This document shows, piece after piece, positions 1 through 11,200 of a stretch of DNA of 64,000 bases. The DNA comes from Leguminivora glycinivorella. Its lineage: Eukaryota; Arthropoda; Insecta; Lepidoptera; Tortricidae. Each line of letters starts with the position of its first letter. Within the stretch, counting starts at the first letter, position 1. Made by a program: the position numbers and the translations under genes. The DNA is taken from assembly GCF_023078275.1 (NCBI RefSeq), contig NC_062983.1, positions 7,991,001 through 8,055,000 on the forward strand, given 5' to 3'. The notes under the pieces were generated by a model, which was given only the letters and a program-made list of their open reading frames with translations, ran no database searches and was not told the origin of the DNA.

Positions 1-834
1 AACGAAAAAACCCACCATTTCGTGAAGCCCGAGTTCGAACCGACGTCTTCAGAGGTAGACGTACGACCTAGTATTGTCAAGTAGATGAAAAATATTAAAA
101 ACAATTTTACACAGTCCAAATCAATCCCGCAGTCAGCCTTTCAATTTATTATTATGCGTTTGGTTAAAAATTTAAATTACACATACTTATAACACTCGGA
201 AATCAGGATCGTTAGTCATAATAACACTGATAAATACCCTGGACTCGAACCCTAAACCTCCTGCTACAGAGTTAGATAGAAGAAACAAGTTCATCTATTT
301 GTATGACGGCCGAGCGTGTCAGATTTTGTACTGAAGCTGTTACTTGCCCGTGATTGTATATAATATGTCTCAGGCCCTTGAGTGTTCATAATTTTTTTGT
401 TTTTGCAATTAAATATTACGTAACGAGGCATTTTTAATGTTTTTATTGACTTCAACTTACAAAAATTGACGCCTGGAAGCTGCAAGCTGCGATTAAAGAC
501 GGACAACGCAGTGGAATTACTGTTCATTTGACACGCCAAATAGATACGTTTGCTTGATCTATGGTATATATGACATCTGTGCCTCCTGCCCTGTAGTCGG
601 GATCACTACTTACTAAGCTAAAAGGCCTTTATATTTTCATTGGCAATATTAATACTGTCATTATATAAACGACAGGACAACATGACGGGAAATACGAAAT
701 TACCGCTCCCACCTGCTACTTGTCACATTCATGAAATAGGCGCCAGTCGCCATCGAATCCAATTAATAATGTTTGCTATATCTTTAGATTACTTTTTCTC
801 AATTTATAAAACAGTACAATAGTTAATTGTGCAA
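1..834. other. Non-coding, no gene recognised
   Basis: I see no coding feature here. Positions 30-60 and 240-265 contain TTCGAACC or CTCGAACCC strings that resemble the reverse complement of a tRNA B box, so worn SINE remnants are possible but not demonstrable. Confidence 0.3.
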
Positions 835-1190
835 CAAGGGGAGGAAGTTGAATATTACAAACGATAGTAAGTTAAATCGCGACGGCTTGCCGGAGCGATT
901 TAAAGACCCGAGTTAGTAATATTCATACTTCCCGAGTTACACACAATGTTTTTCATCATACTTGCATTGTAAAAAATATGCAAAAAGGTAAAAAAGAGTT
1001 CAATACAGTACTAGAAATTTCTGAACTCCCTAGGGAGAACGATTTTTCTATAACTCACGCTCCGCCTGCGTGCAATAGCACATTTAGTGTGCGAGTGTGA
1101 TGAAAATATTCTTTTTCTACTCCCGTACTGTTATTCGTGAGTTACAAAGTCGTGCATAAGAACTTTAAAACCCTACATAAAAGATGTCAG
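835..1190. repeat. Unclassified interspersed repeat (family K)
   Basis: The left part is a loose foldback: TTGAATATTAC near 850 faces GTAATATTCATAC near 917. The right part (about 1105-1190, containing ACTGTTATTCGT and TTTAAAACCCTACA) recurs in reverse complement at 18117-18182. The family type is not clear. No coding sequence is visible. Confidence 0.4.
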
Positions 1191-1544
1191 GACAAGTCTA
1201 TCTAGTCTATACCCTGAAAACATTTAGTAGCAGTAGCACGATATAGCTGTTAAAATTCAGTAAATACATTGCTACCAACTTAACAAACCAATTCGCAGAG
1301 TCGAGACTCCTTCGTTTTCTGCTGCGTTCATTGGCGACGCGTCGAATCGCATTCAAATGTATGAGAAGTTGAGAACTCGATTCAACTCGGCTCGATTCGT
1401 CTTAGTGGCCAGGCTTCAAAGAACCATACCATAGACAGTTTTATTTTCATGTTTGCACTCAAACTGCATATTCAAAATGGTAGACGGTCCACTAGATAAC
1501 TAAGATAATTGAAAGTAGGTATTTGTTGAATTTATAATTTTCTT

Positions 1545-1727
1545 TCAAAATAAGTGCTTGGTCGTAGAAAAAGTATTGTATGCAACGGTGTTTAACTGAG
1601 TCAAAAAATGCTCGTGGCGTCTTTATTAACAATTTTCGGCTTCGCCTCAAATTGTTACCCACGCCACTCACCTTTTTTGACCTCTTTTAACCACCAGTTG
1701 CATAAAATACTATTATTGCTCACGAAT
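1545..1727 (+). repeat. Unclassified repeat split by a LINE insertion
   Basis: The segment runs through GTGTTTAACTGAGTCAAAAA and TTGCATAAAATACTATTA. The same order of blocks occurs in reverse complement at 16828-17000, so both are copies of one dispersed repeat. The LINE at 1728-3090 has inserted into this copy at ATTGCTCACGAAT. Confidence 0.5.
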
Positions 1728-2957
1728 CACGAAAAAGTGATTTTAGAAAGGATAAGCAAGCAACTGGACGAGCAACAACCTGTAGAGCAAGCAGGGTTCC
1801 GAAGGAATTATTCGACCTTAGACCACATTCACACTGTAAAACAAATTGTTGAAAAATATAAAGAATATAAAAAACATATATATATTGCGTTCATAGACTA
1901 CAACAAGGCCTTCGATAGTCTAATCCATGATCGAATTTGGGATACCTTACAGCAACAAGGAATACCACAGGTCTACATAAATGTCCTAAGAAAGCTATAT
2001 CATAACAGTAGCGCCAGAGTACAACTTGAAGCACTAGGAAATGAGTTTCCAGTACAGAAAGGAGTTAGACAAGGCGATCCTGTCTCACCAAAGATCTTCT
2101 CTGCTGTCCTAGAAAGCATTTTCCGTAACGTAAATTGGAAGAACAAAGGAATTAAAATAGATGGAAAATGGCTCAGTCATCTTAGATTTGCTGACGATTT
2201 AGTTTTGATGGAAGAATCACCCATAATACTGGAACAGATGGTCAGAGAACTATGTCAAGAAAGTAGTAAGGTTGGTCTTGTAATGAATAGTAGCAAAACT
2301 AAACTCCTAACTAATAAGGAACATGTAAGCATAATTGTCAACAGCGAACCGTCGGAATATCTGCAGGAGTACGTATATCTGGGCCAAATTATTTCATTTG
2401 ATGACCATATGTCAAAGGAGGTTGAGAAAAGAATTACAAGTGGTTGGAAAAAATATTGGTCCCTAAAGTATATCATGAAGAACAAAGACTTTAGCATGAC
2501 AATTAAACGTAAGGTATTTAACACCTGTATCCTCCCATGCTTAACGTATGGATGTGAAACATGGGCCCTCACAGAAGTACATAGAGCAAAACTCGCGTCA
2601 TGCCAGCGTGCGATGGAGAGGAGCATTTTGGGACTCAGAAGAAGCGACAGAGTACGAAATATCGACATAAGAGAGAAGACCAAACTGACAGATATCCTAC
2701 AGAGAATAGATCAACTAAAATGGAAATGGACAGGTCATATGATGCGCTCGAAAGAAGGAAAATGGAGTAAAGAGATCACTAACTGGTACCCCAGAGGATA
2801 CAGCCGTAAGAAAGGCCCACAGCTCTGTAGATGGGAAGATGAAATAAAACTAACAGCGGGACCATTCTGGAGAAGAGCAACCATGGACAGGACACACTGG
2901 AGGGATTTAGAGGAGGCCTTTGCCAGGAGGCAAACTGAGCTACGAGACTTAATTTAA
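1728..2957 (+). pseudogene. Partial reverse transcriptase of an RTE-type LINE
   Basis: The open frame covers most of the reverse transcriptase and the C-terminal region, about 409 residues, without an internal stop. Visible in order are QAGFRRNYST, the palm motif AFIDYNKAFDS, GVRQGDPVSPKIF, the catalytic FADDLVLM box, GLVMNSSKTKLL and YLGQIIS. The C-terminal part has CLTYGCETWAL and WKWTGHMMR, typical of RTE-type elements in insects. The frame extends upstream to 1608, but those codons belong to the older repeat and not to the LINE. With no endonuclease, no start of its own and no 5' promoter, it cannot move by itself. The undamaged frame suggests a fairly young insertion. Clade assignment is from motif style only. 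Confidence 0.85.
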
Positions 2958-3090
2958 AAACTAAAGAACAGATATAAAACCAAAATAAAATACGAAACTT
3001 AACTTTAATGCCAACAATGATAATAAAATTCAAACTTAATTTAAAACTCAGTAAGAAAGGCTATTTTAATAATTTTTATTTAAAAAAAAA
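1728..3090 (+). mobile_element. 5'-truncated RTE-type LINE with 13-bp target duplications
   Basis: The insertion is bounded by perfect 13-bp direct repeats, ATTGCTCACGAAT at 1715-1727 and again at 3091-3103. It ends in an A-run (3082-3090) directly before the right repeat. This is the mark of target-primed reverse transcription. The 5' end is truncated inside the reverse transcriptase, so the endonuclease domain is missing. A 3' UTR of about 130 bases follows the stop codon. Confidence 0.85.
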
Positions 3091-3103
3091 ATTGCTCACG
3101 AAT

Positions 3104-3526
3104 AATACCAACACAACAAGATGACATCAAAATAAATTAATCACATAACTTTAACTATGGTAGACAACAGGCAGTCTTCTCGCTAATAAGCGATCTCTTC
3201 CAACCTTTGGGTAGGGGAGACAGGATACAAAAAACACAGTTTGGTAGTATAGTATTTATTGCGTTTTCGATATTTTTTCTATACATTTATTACAACTTTT
3301 ATATCCTGTACACTACACTGTGTGTCTGTAGCTTAGGACGTAACGTGTCTATAGAAAATAAATCGTAAATCTATAGAAAATAAACGTCAAATCATTGTTC
3401 ATCAGAATGACAGTGCTAATTAAAGTGATATAATTGTACCTAATAGCTTTTTTAAAACGGTTGAATAATAAGTGTATTTGAGATCTTTTATTGACGTCAT
3501 CGCTACTAAAAGTTCGGGCCCTGGAC
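3104..3526. other. Non-coding, no gene recognised
   Basis: AT-rich sequence with short direct repeats (TCTATAGAAAATAAA twice near 3349-3384). The first part is probably the remainder of the repeat split by the LINE. Nothing else is recognised. Confidence 0.3.
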
Positions 3527-3670
3527 ACGTAGCCCGATGGCACAAACGCACACGAAACGAAACATCGTGATATCTATCTCTATCGCTCTTGCGTAATGGC
3601 GCGACAGAGCCAGACTACCTTTCGCGGCGTTTCGTTTTCGTTTCGCGTCGCAGAAATGCCATTCGGCTTC
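3527..3670 (-). repeat. MITE-1 foldback element
   Basis: This is a copy of the commonest foldback family in the window. The ends are inverted forms of GTAGCCGAATGGCA, and the core reads, in one direction, CTGGCTCTGTCGCGCCAATA then GCAAGAGCGATAGAGATAG. It has no coding capacity. Other copies are listed under the same name. Confidence 0.7.
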
Positions 3671-3820
3671 AGCACATATATGTGATATGTCACATCGCTA
3701 CTACTAGCAGGATTTTATCTTCATTCGTGACGTAGCCCGAAATCAATAAAGGTCAATTTCATTATATATCCTCTTTATGACCTCTTACTAAGCCAAAAGC
3801 TGAGCAAGCTCATGATAATA

Positions 3821-3975
3821 GGCCCCGTAGCCGAATGGCATTTCTGCCAAATACCGCAGAAACGCCCCAGAAATGTAGTCTGGCTCTGACGCGCTAATAA
3901 GCAAGAGCGATAGATAGATAGCTACGAAAGAGATATTATCGTGAGCGTTTGTTCATTCGGCTACGTACACAGGCC
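3821..3975 (+). repeat. MITE-1 foldback element
   Basis: It begins GGCCCCGTAGCCGAATGGCA and ends CATTCGGCTACG before ACAGGCC. The core carries AGTCTGGCTCTGACGCGCTA. The right half has the variant GAGATATTATCGTGAGCGTT, also seen at 12896-13040 and 47270-47405, which points to subfamilies. Confidence 0.7.
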
Positions 3976-4689
3976 GTAACGACACGTAAACCTATTAACT
4001 TACACAAGATATGTATTATCTAATGCTCCCCATTGTTGCAAAGTCGACATTATGCCCTTATAATAAGCTTGAAATCCAAGCAGATATCCAAAAATTATAA
4101 AACCTTGGCAACGTTACATATTGACACGTAGCGTATTATACGCGGAATCTGCCATAAAAAATAATTTATTTTTAATTAAAGCGATAAAAAAAGTTAATCG
4201 GCTTTGCTATGGGTTGCGAGCACCTGGCTGGGGCGTTCATTTTCGAGTAATAAATGCGCTACCTTTATGTGCTGTCAGGGGCGCTAAACCTGGATCAGTA
4301 TTAATGCTCGTGAGTACCTACATATTGTTTACGAGTAAAATGTTACCAGGCTTCACGTACGGCGTTTTTATTTATGGGAGTCATTGGTATAATTCTAATG
4401 GATGAGGTTCATTTCTCGTAACGGATCCTATATGTATTTAACAGGAATTTGAAACCTCCCTAAAATCTTTTTATTTTTAAACCATTGGCGCGGCTTCGAT
4501 CCCGTTATAAATGTCATCAACTCAAGTACCCTCATTTTATATTTACAAGTCTCAGTCTCTCTAATATATTTTATTTTGGTCAAGGTATGAGGTAAGGCCT
4601 CATGTTTCATGCCATGTTTCATGTTCCAAACTTTTAAACAGTCGTAAACTATGTCTACTAGACAAAATGTTATCCCCATCACGTACTTG
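3976..4689. other. Non-coding, no gene recognised
   Basis: I see no gene and no recognisable element. Open frames here are short and have no family features. Confidence 0.3.
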
Positions 4690-4935
4690 TGATGGTACTC
4701 AATATAAACTTCCTCGTTATTTCAATTATAAAAACAAGCGTGAGGTTATATACATATATAATTATGTGTCGTATGTATTAAAAAGAGCTATATTTCCGAG
4801 CTCATATAACCCGGCAACCTTCAAATCAAGGGTGAACAAGCATCTTCTGGGCGAGCTCACTCCATCGTAGGCCACGTATTTGCCTTTGGCTAGTCTGTGG
4901 TCAAGAGTAAGCCCATTTATTAAAAAAAAGAGCTA
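4690..4935 (+). pseudogene. 3' end remnant of a non-LTR retrotransposon
   Basis: The frame ending at 4870 reads SSYNPATFKSRVNKHLLGE, the pattern found at the C-terminus of many Jockey/CR1-like reverse transcriptases (FPSSYNxxxFKxxVNxxL). A short tail with TTGGCTAGTCTGTGGTCAAG follows, then an A-rich run (4922-4928). Everything upstream of roughly 4690 is lost. Assignment is by motif only. Confidence 0.5.
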
Positions 4936-5582
4936 ACATTAACATCAGTTATCACATTACTTGAAACGTCAGAGGTTAGTTTAAAACACATTTTCCGTAC
5001 AAACTTTCAATGGTTAAAATAATCATACTACTTATACTCATATTCATTTATTCATATTTGTAACGCCATTTTACACGTCAAGATTTGATTTAAAAAAATA
5101 ATATTTATACAGCAATAATACTTAGAGAATAAATAGACAGAAGATTGAAATTACAAAAAGTTAGGCAATATTCACATAAAAAATGCACAAAAATATTTTT
5201 CTAATTAGGTAATAAAAAAACTGTCATTAGTGTAGAACGGGTGCTTGACCAGCCAATTTTTTAAGCGATAGGTACTTAAAGTTCGACACACTAGGCGCTT
5301 CAACCACATATTGCGGCAATTTATTATAGACGGCAGGGTCCATCACATGTGTTAATTTGACCGTAAATTGGATTTCGCCAATTTACGGTCGATAACTACT
5401 AACTTTCCGGCATTTCGAATGTTGTACTTGGAACACATGTTGTTAGTTTTGTCACAGAATATATTATGTATAATAGTACAAGTACAGAAGGCTCCTTTGA
5501 TGTTCACAAAATGACGCCATTCTAAATTCTTACCTACATTAACAAACGGACCGCACGCGAGCAGCCAACATTGAATTTTTCC
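4936..5582. other. Non-coding, one small hairpin
   Basis: Apart from a hairpin at 5362-5390 (TAAATTGG facing CCAATTTA), nothing is recognised. No gene is supported. Confidence 0.3.
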
Positions 5583-5935
5583 CCTCACTAGCTCGGAAAC
5601 ACGTGTTTTGTCCTTTAATACCAGCGGGTAAAAATGCATTTTACCCACTAGTGAGTGGGTAAAGTAATTTGACCTTGAATAAATTCAAATGAACTGCTTT
5701 AAAATTGATAAAAGTAGGTGAATCTAGTAATAAAGATCATTTACCACCTGTGGAACTACTGGAAGCAGTGATAAACGCATTTCTTGCGTTGTAGTTTCCT
5801 CGCTACAGTGAGGGGAAAAGTTTTGTGTTACACTCGGGTGCAAATGTATTTTACTTCTCGTGTGTTAAAAAACTCGCAAGTTCAGGATTCTATAAATAAC
5901 TCGCAAGTTCATGATTCTTCAAATAACTATTATAC
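5583..5935 (+). repeat. Unclassified repeat (family E), copy 1
   Basis: Blocks appear in a fixed order: TAATACCAGCGGGTAAAAA, ACTTTAAAATTGATAAAAGTAGG-like sequence, TTTCCTCGCTA with GTGAGGGGAAAAG, TTTTACTTCTCGTGTG and AACTCGCAAGTTCAGGATTC. The same series recurs at 10786-11200 (reversed) and 19842-20256. Internal palindromes suggest a DNA element without a transposase. The class is uncertain. Confidence 0.5.
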
Positions 5936-6126
5936 AAATAACTATTATTGCGCCGCGCGAAGGTCGTCGCCAATGAATGGGCCGCGAACTCGCAGCCGCT
6001 GACATGTACTTGTAGCGCGGCGATAGAATCGCAGAGTGAGCCGCCCCTGGTTTTGTATGCTGCCAAGTTCTCTCTTACATAAATGGCTACCTGCATGATA
6101 ACTTTTGCAAGCAGTGTAATGAGTGT

Positions 6127-6360
6127 AAAGCTAGGAACATACTACGCGGACGTCCGTCGTAATTCGACCGCGACCGCGACCGAACAGAGTGCACGGAACA
6201 AAACATCCAGCGAGCCAGATTTCGAACGGACGTCCATGCGCTCAAGGCCACGTCCACGTCCGTCGACCGATAGTTTGCACGGTTAAGTGTATATTCATTG
6301 TCCAGATCCCCGTCCGCGGTCGATTTACGACGGACGTCCGCGTAGTGTGTTCCTAGCTTA
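6127..6360. repeat. MITE-2 with long terminal inverted repeats
   Basis: The ends are inverted copies about 33 bases long with one or two mismatches. The left begins TAAAGCTAGGAACATACTAC and the right is the reverse complement of TAAGCTAGGAACACACTACG. The interior is CpG-rich and non-coding. This is the only copy in the window. Confidence 0.7.
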
Positions 6361-6796
6361 AGGATTCTTATTTTTTAAAGGGTTCTTTGGCCGGAGTGTC
6401 TACTGTCTACAGGTACCTGAGCAACGATCCTGACAGCTCGTTTCTGAAAGCGAAAGACCCTCTCTCATTCAGGACAACATCCCCAGACCAGACCTCCGCA
6501 ACGTACTGTATTAATGAATGGACAGTGGCGAAATAGCATGTCCGGGCTACTTCTGGAGCCACAGACTTTGCAACTCGACCTAAGGCAAAGCACGCACTGC
6601 CCCGACTACCACACGGTTTATCTACTTGCTGGTCCCATTTTAAGCCCTGATCAATCTTTAAACCTAGGAAAGTAGTCGTGGATGCCTGTTCAAGTATTTT
6701 CCCATTAATTATGAACTATCAACGGCGTGGTCATGCGGCCCGAAAGATTAAATAGCACAAAGTGTAATTAAAATGTTGGCAGCCTGTATCGCAACT

Positions 6797-7053
6797 GGAG
6801 GACCTACGGAAGTAATTAGGACAATAGATCCTTCCTCCTTCCTCCTTCCTTCCTTCCTCCTCCTTCCTTCGGTCCTTTGAGTCGTCGGCACCCAGGCCCC
6901 TTTTAAGTACAGGTTTGTACAAGTTTCTAATGAGTCGACTCGGCAACGCACATGTGCCACTCCTTGAGTGGCAGGCGTCCATATGTAACAGTGACCGCTT
7001 TCCATCAGGCGGACCGTATGCATGTTTGCCACCTACGTGGTACAAAAAAAAAT
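6797..7053 (+). repeat. A-tailed retroposon (family F), copy 1
   Basis: It starts GGAGGACCTACGGA, runs through GTCCTTTGAGTCGTCGGCA and GGTGACCGCTTTCC-like sequence, and ends in ACCTACGTGGTACAAAAAAA. Copies at 12445-12570, 27187-27410 and 59140-59392 end in the same A-run, as expected of a retroposed sequence. A CCTT/CCTCC microsatellite has expanded at 6832-6870. No protein is encoded. Confidence 0.6.
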
Positions 7054-7071
7054 CTCGACGAATTCACCTTA

Positions 7072-9529
7072 CCCACTTGTTACTATCGTTCTTTTAAAAG
7101 GACGCCAAACACTTAAAATTCTCATGAACAATGGGGGTACTTATAAAACTTTTGGTGATACGCATTCGAAACCTATTGAGTGTTAGAAACGGACTGCTAA
7201 TTGACTGTGCGTGTTTATAGCAGTGTTTTGTTTTTATTTATCGATACATTTGGAGAAATTAACAATGGAAACTTCAAGGTATGTAGTTTTACAAAAAATA
7301 TAGATAATGTTTTATTAAAAATCAGAATATAGAAAAAAACAACGTGAACTATTCGGTACCAGTGCTATAAAATTTAGAATATAATTAGAAACTATATTTT
7401 TTGGTGATTATATGAACCGTCCTTTTAAACTACCAATAGGAATATATGCTACTATAGTACTTTTTGCATTTTAGGAAGCGAAAAAAGACTTGGTCTCGCC
7501 CTTTAACATCAAATGAAATCATTGACGAGCTTGAGGAAGATGACCAAGAAATACCTGATTCGATCGTTATTTTGACTCCCGAAAACTGTAACGCTGACGT
7601 CACCGATGAGGATTCAGGGGACGAAAACCAAGTAAATATACACAATCTACCGGGATCTCAGTTACGTGCTCCGGGAGAAGTTTGTTTTAGATCGGAAGAA
7701 GATTTTAGTGACGAGGACGATAACATACCGCTTATTCAGTTGTCTAAACGAAGATGTGAGACAACGGACCAGTTTCATCAGTCAACATCTGGGACAGAGG
7801 CAAGTCCTTGCCGGCCAATAAGCGTACCAAAAAATAAAACATACAATTGGATTGAACAAGATATTCAGCCCAACTTCGCGGTCTGGCAATGCATGCAAAC
7901 ATCAGCACCGAATTTGAATCCCATGCAATATTTTGACCTAATGTTTGGTGACACAATTATCAATATGTTTGTACACTACACCAATTTATATGCAGCAAAG
8001 AAAAATGCAAGCAAGTCCTGCCCTATTACGAAAGACGAAATGTATTGCTTTATAGGTATATTACTATACAGTGGGTACGTGATAGTACCTAGAAGATACA
8101 TGTATTGGCAAAACGCTTCCGATTGCGGTATGCCTATAATATACAATGCTATGTCTAGAGATCGGTTTACGTATATTATGTCAAATTTGCACTGCTGTGA
8201 CAATTCAAAATTACAGTCAGGTGATAAGTTTGCGAAATTACGTGAATTATTTCAGCTTCTGAATCAGAACTTTGCAGAAAATGCACCGTTTGAAGAGCAC
8301 TACAGCATCGATGAAGCAATGGTTCCGTATTACGGAGGGCACCCGTGCAAACAATTTATTCGTGGAAAACCCATAAGGTGGGGCTACAAATTTTGGGTTG
8401 GTGCTACACGTCTAGGATATATATTGTGGTTTGAGCCGTACCAAGGAAAGTGTAGTACCGTAACATCGAACCACTACAAAAACGCCATGGGTTTAGGTGC
8501 AAGTGTAGTTTTAGAATTCGCAGATGTGTTAAAGGAAATAGACCAACAAGCACCTTTTCATCTATTCTTTGATAATTTTTTTACGTCTATTTACCTCATA
8601 GATGAACTACGACTCCGAGGGATTCGGGCAACTGGAACTGTGCGAGAAAATCGTGTCGCAAAGTGCCCATTGACTGCCAATAAGTTTCTACAGAAGACAC
8701 CTAGGGGTACATTCAAATATCAGTCCACAAGTGCTGAACATATTTTAGTGTGCAAATGGCATGATAACAGCGTTGTCACTGTTGCATCAAACGCAGCCAC
8801 AATAGAACCTGTGGCAAAGGTAAAGAGATTTTCGCAGCAACAAAAAAAATACATACTTGTGGACCAGCCAGCTGTAATAAAAAAATATAATGAAAATATG
8901 GGAGGAGTAGATCGATCCGATCAAAATATTGGCCTTTATAGAACATCTATTAGGGGAAAAAAATGGTACTTCTCTTTAATTTGTCATGCACTTGATATGG
9001 CTGTACAAAATGCATGGCAATTGTACAAGAATAATGGTGGCGAATATGACTCCCTAAATTTTCGCAGATATGTGGCAACATCTCTTCTCGAAAGCTATAA
9101 AAAAAATTTTGAACGAAAAGATACACGTGCTAGCGGACTGTTTCGAGATTGTGTACGTTTTGATGGGAAAAATCATATAATAAGGTATAAAGAAACTCAA
9201 ACCAGATGTATTGAGTGCCACAAAAAAGCTAATTTTATTTGTGCAAAATGTAATGTAACGTTACATCCCAAGATTTGTTTTGAAAAGTTTCATACTGCTG
9301 AATAAAGAGTAACAATATGACGTATTCATTATTTTATTTTAATTCAAATTAATATTAACATTTGGTAGTATATTTTGCTATTGTCCTTTTAAAAGAACAC
9401 CTTTTTCCTACTTTTCCATGAGAGCAGCATTTTTTTTATTATTTTTCCCTTGTTATATATATTTTTTCTAACACTTCACATAAATTTCGTAAAAATTAAA
9501 GGTATTTAGGACGTCCAGTAACAAGTGGG
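7072..9529 (+). mobile_element. piggyBac transposon, apparently full length
   Basis: The ends are perfect 12-bp inverted repeats: CCCACTTGTTAC at 7072-7083 and GTAACAAGTGGG at 9518-9529. Inside them lies a second perfect inverted pair of 16 bp, GTTCTTTTAAAAGGAC at 7088-7103 and its complement at 9383-9398. The second pair is 4 bases from the left end and 119 from the right. Short terminal repeats plus asymmetric internal repeats is the known piggyBac architecture. The paralogous unfilled site at 27411-27430 reads CACCTTAAACATT. Here the left flank is CACCTTA and the right flank ACATT, so insertion was at TTAA, but the duplication is degraded or was never complete. The element contains one transposase gene and no other cargo. 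Confidence 0.85.
7265..9305 (+). CDS. piggyBac-family transposase with a spliced first exon
   Basis: The enzyme cuts and inserts DNA at TTAA sites. The long frame has no usable ATG before about residue 136. A small first exon supplies one: ATGGAAACTTCAAG at 7265-7278, donor GTATGT, a 196-base intron (7279-7474) and acceptor TTTTAG, restoring an AGG codon and giving METSRKRKK. The protein is about 614 residues. The N-terminus is acidic (EELEEDD-like stretches). The DDE-like core has candidate catalytic aspartates D284 (YSIDEAMVPYYGG), D371 (FHLFFDNFFTS) and D484/D487 (NMGGVDRSDQN). The C-terminus carries a cysteine/histidine zinc-binding cluster (CIECHKKANFICAKC then HPKICFEKFH). No frameshift or stop is present. 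The stop codon TAA (9303-9305) lies inside an AATAAA polyadenylation signal (9301-9306). The context and both terminal repeats favour a recent mobile copy over a domesticated gene. Confidence 0.9.
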
Positions 9530-9532
9530 ACA

Positions 9533-10636
9533 TTAAAAACTAAATCAAAATCGATTGATTCGTTCGGGAGCTATGATGCCAGACAGACATGTCAAGCGTC
9601 AAACCTATTATTATTATAACACTCCTTCGTTTTTGCGTTGGTGGTTAAAAACAAGAAACCTCATTCAAAACTATAATAAAACACAACTTTCTAATAAAAT
9701 CGGTAAAGTGCGAGTCGGATTTCGACATTTCCATACAAAAAGGTCATGGATTCGAGCGCCTAACGACATGTGATAGCAACGTACACTAGATTTGTACTTT
9801 AAAGATTTTGCGTATATTTTGGAAACTATAAGAGATAGAGCAAATAGACTTCAGATTTTGGTTGTCGGTGGCACAATTTTTTTGTTTTCGTATATATACA
9901 CCATTTTTTGGACCTATTAGGGCAATATTATGGTCAGTGCAGTTCTAAACAGTCTTAAGCGCCTCTTTTTTAGTAGGAACTTAAGTCATTTTGGCAAATG
10001 ATTAAAATTTTTAACAATTTCTAAACAACAAATTTTTAACAATTTCTAAAAAACAATTTCTACCTGTCCATGGCGCTCACAAAATTTCAAAACATTTAGT
10101 AAGTACTTGCAGCGGCAGTGAGTGAAAATCTCAATTTGAGTTTTTTTCTCTTAAGTCCGACTTACACTTGACTGTAGATTTCTAATAGGTTTTCCTGTAA
10201 TCTACAGGTAGAGGGCTACCTCGTGTATTTTTTTGAAAATTTTACGCTAAGTAGTTTCGGAGATAAGGGGGGGGAATGGTCATTTTTCTTAAATAACTTC
10301 TAAATTACCAAAATAAAAACTATTAAAAAAATATATTTGAAATGCTTATAAAATGCTCTTTCATTTGATATGTATCACAATATAGTTCTAATAACTTTGA
10401 TTTTTAATTTTCAATTTTACCCCCCAAAAGTGCCCCTTATGATTAAATTTCGTTTAATTTCATTTAATTATACTGCATGTCCGTCTTTGGGCCACAGGTT
10501 TACATACGTGTGCCAAATTTCAAGTAAATCGGTCCAGTAGTTTCGGAGAAATCGGCTGTGACAGAGGGACAGACAGACACGCGAGTGATCCTATAAGGGT
10601 TCCGTTTTTCCTCTTTGAGGTACGGAACCCTAAAAA
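9533..10636 (+). repeat. Composite repeat C'-B, copy 1
   Basis: The first part (to about 9690) is a fragment of family C (TTCGTTCGGGAGCTATGATG, then GTTTTTGCGTTGGTGGTTAA). The rest is family B, from AAGTGCGAGTCGGATTTCGA to GAGGTACGGAACCCTAAAAA. The same two parts occur in the same order at 27420-28520, so the composite itself was copied. Family B has no coding frame. Its end resembles that of family A. Confidence 0.6.
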
Positions 10637-10785
10637 TAAGTGTAAGTATGTGGTCCAGACATTATACGTTTAAGGTATTTATCTCTTTAAGAGATGTATA
10701 TAATCAACTGATAAAACAACCTATCATATTGTTAATGTAACTCGAATCCTACTCACGCATAAATGGTCTATTTAGGTACTCAACT

Positions 10786-11200
10786 GATAATAGTTATTTG
10801 TTATACAAGGGGGCAAAGTTGTATTTTAACGACGAGTGTGGAATTCGTAAGTTCAGGATTCTATTCTACTATAGACTCCTTTCACTTGCTTGTTTTTTAA
10901 CACACGAGAAGTAAAATACAATGCACACGAGTGTAACAAAAAACTTTTCCCTCACTATAGCGAGGAAACTACAACGCAAAAAATGCGTTTACTACTGCTT
11001 CCAGTAGTTCCACAGGCGGTAAATCATCTTTGTTACTAGATTCACCTACTTTTATCAATTTTAAAGCAGTTAATTTTACTTCATTCAAGGTCATATCACT
11101 TTACCCACTAGTGGATAAAATGCGTTTTTACCCGCTGGTATTAAAGAACAAAACACGTTTTTCGGACCTAGTAAGGGGAAAAATACATTTTACTCACTGG
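10786..11200 (-). repeat. Unclassified repeat (family E), copy 2
   Basis: Reverse complement of the block order at 19842-20256. It begins with AATAGTTATTTGTTATACAA and ends near AGTAAGGGGAAAAATACATT. It is non-coding. Confidence 0.55.

Noticed and set aside
7094..9392. TTAA at 7094-7097 and 9389-9392 as the piggyBac target duplication, giving a shorter element
   Set aside because: Both TTAA lie inside the 16-bp internal inverted repeats. Perfect CCCACTTGTTAC ends farther out and the unfilled paralogue at 27.4 kb fix the boundaries at 7072 and 9529.
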